This document shows positions 5,815 to 6,364 of a stretch of 6,364 nucleotides of DNA, piece after piece (positions within the stretch are counted from its first letter, which is position 1; the number at the start of each line of letters is the position of its first letter). The notes beneath the pieces were generated by a model. That model searched no databases. It was not told where the DNA came from and worked only from the letters and a program-made list of their open reading frames with translations. The stretch is from Thermoanaerobaculia bacterium (lineage in GTDB: Bacteria; Acidobacteriota; Thermoanaerobaculia; Multivoradales; JAHEKO01). The stretch is taken from assembly GCA_029287645.1 (NCBI GenBank), contig JARFQS010000295.1, positions 1-6,364 of the forward strand, in the 5' to 3' direction. Made by a program: the position numbers and the translations under genes.

Positions 5815-6364
5815 GCCGAAGAAGATCACAAGGTCGTCCCGCAACGGACAGAAGGAGCGGCCTGGATCGTCTCGCTCAGTCGGTCGGCAGAGCCCCAGGG
5901 GTGCTGTCGATCGAGCCGCACTGGCCGCAGCCGGCCCTGCGGGTGATGGCCTATCGACCCGACGAGTTCATCGAGGAAGAAGTACAGGTCGACCAGCTAC
6001 CTCGGTACCTCGAAAGCTGGCCCGTGGTGTGGGTCAACGTCGACGGCCTGGGAGATGCCGGGATCTTGACCCGCTTGGGCGAGATCTTCTCGCTGCACAG
6101 ACTAGCTCTCGAAGACGTCGTCAACCTCGGCCAACGGCCCAAGGTCGAGGCCTACGACGAGGATCTCTTCATCATTGCGCGAACACCGGATACCGCCACT
6201 GGACCCAGTGAGCAGCTGACCCTGCTCTTGGGCTCCGGCTTCGTGCTCTCCTTCCAGGAACGAGCCGGCGACAATTTCGAAGCGGTTCGGGAACGAATCC
6301 GCCACGGCAAGGGGAAGATCCGCAAGAGCGGACCGGATTACCTTGCCTACGCACTGCTCGATGC
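5811..6364 (+). CDS. CorA-family magnesium/cobalt transporter (3' end outside window)
   Basis: From ATG at 5811 there are 184 full codons, open to the right edge. CorA proteins are pentameric inner-membrane channels for Mg2+ and sometimes Co2+ or Ni2+. The visible part is the cytoplasmic N-terminal domain: an Arg-rich tail (1-30), WVNVDGLGD (74-82), LTRLGEIFSLHRLALEDVVN (86-105), then QRPKVEAYDEDLFIIAR (108-124), all typical of the family. It continues with EQLTLLLGSGFVLSFQE (134-150) and GPDYLAYALLDA at the edge, the start of the long stalk helix region. The two membrane helices and the GMN selectivity motif, expected near the end of a protein of about 350-390 residues, lie outside, so transport competence cannot be checked. 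The start overlaps the mscS-type stop by four bases (ATGA) and has no Shine-Dalgarno of its own, which points to translation by re-initiation. Ion specificity, and import versus efflux, are open. Confidence 0.88.
   Translation, partial: MSRRRSQGRPATDRRSGLDRLAQSVGRAPGVLSIEPHWPQPALRVMAYRPDEFIEEEVQVDQLPRYLESWPVVWVNVDGLGDAGILTRLGEIFSLHRLALEDVVNLGQRPKVEAYDEDLFIIARTPDTATGPSEQLTLLLGSGFVLSFQERAGDNFEAVRERIRHGKGKIRKSGPDYLAYALLD

Noticed and set aside
1..6364. Mobile elements, CRISPR arrays, tRNA or rRNA genes, toxin-antitoxin or defence genes
   Set aside because: I looked on both strands and saw no repeat-spacer pattern, transposase, integrase, CCA-ended cloverleaf or small paired genes; every long coding frame is explained by the six genes listed.

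Overview
The window is an ordinary, gene-dense piece of a GC-rich (roughly 60 %) bacterial chromosome. A predicted lipoprotein, an exported protease-type protein and strong AGGAGG-type ribosome binding sites suggest a Gram-negative-type bacterium. The protein mix would fit a myxobacterial or deltaproteobacterial, acidobacterial or similar environmental lineage. There is no rRNA or other marker gene, so the taxonomic placement is only an impression.

Left part, minus strand (1-1847): a homocysteine S-methyltransferase family gene (909-1847) is followed in the same direction, after 97 nt, by the 5' part of a phospholipase D / cardiolipin-synthase-like lipoprotein gene (1-812) that runs off the left edge. 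The methyltransferase is divergent from the next gene across a control region of about 245 nt (1848-2093).

Right part, plus strand (2094-6364): a secreted S41-family peptidase, probably starting at a TTG codon at 2094 behind a near-perfect Shine-Dalgarno; an alpha/beta hydrolase of the haloalkane dehalogenase / OleB group (3822-4748); a small-conductance mechanosensitive channel of the MscS family (4927-5814); and the N-terminal half of a CorA-family divalent-cation transporter (5811 to the right edge). The last two overlap by ATGA and are almost certainly one translation unit. The others are separated by 90-180 nt gaps containing short hairpins but no convincing U-tract terminators.

Functionally this is a housekeeping and envelope neighbourhood: phospholipid turnover, methionine metabolism, secreted proteolysis, a hydrolase of uncertain substrate, and a coupled osmotic-release channel plus Mg2+/Co2+-type transporter. 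I see no mobile element, CRISPR array, tRNA, rRNA or defence system, and nothing that amounts to a new system. The points most worth checking are the substrate of the hydrolase, the mscS-corA coupling, the TTG start of the S41 protein, and a GTAGGAGCGC word that heads palindromic sequence in two intergenic gaps and resembles REP elements.
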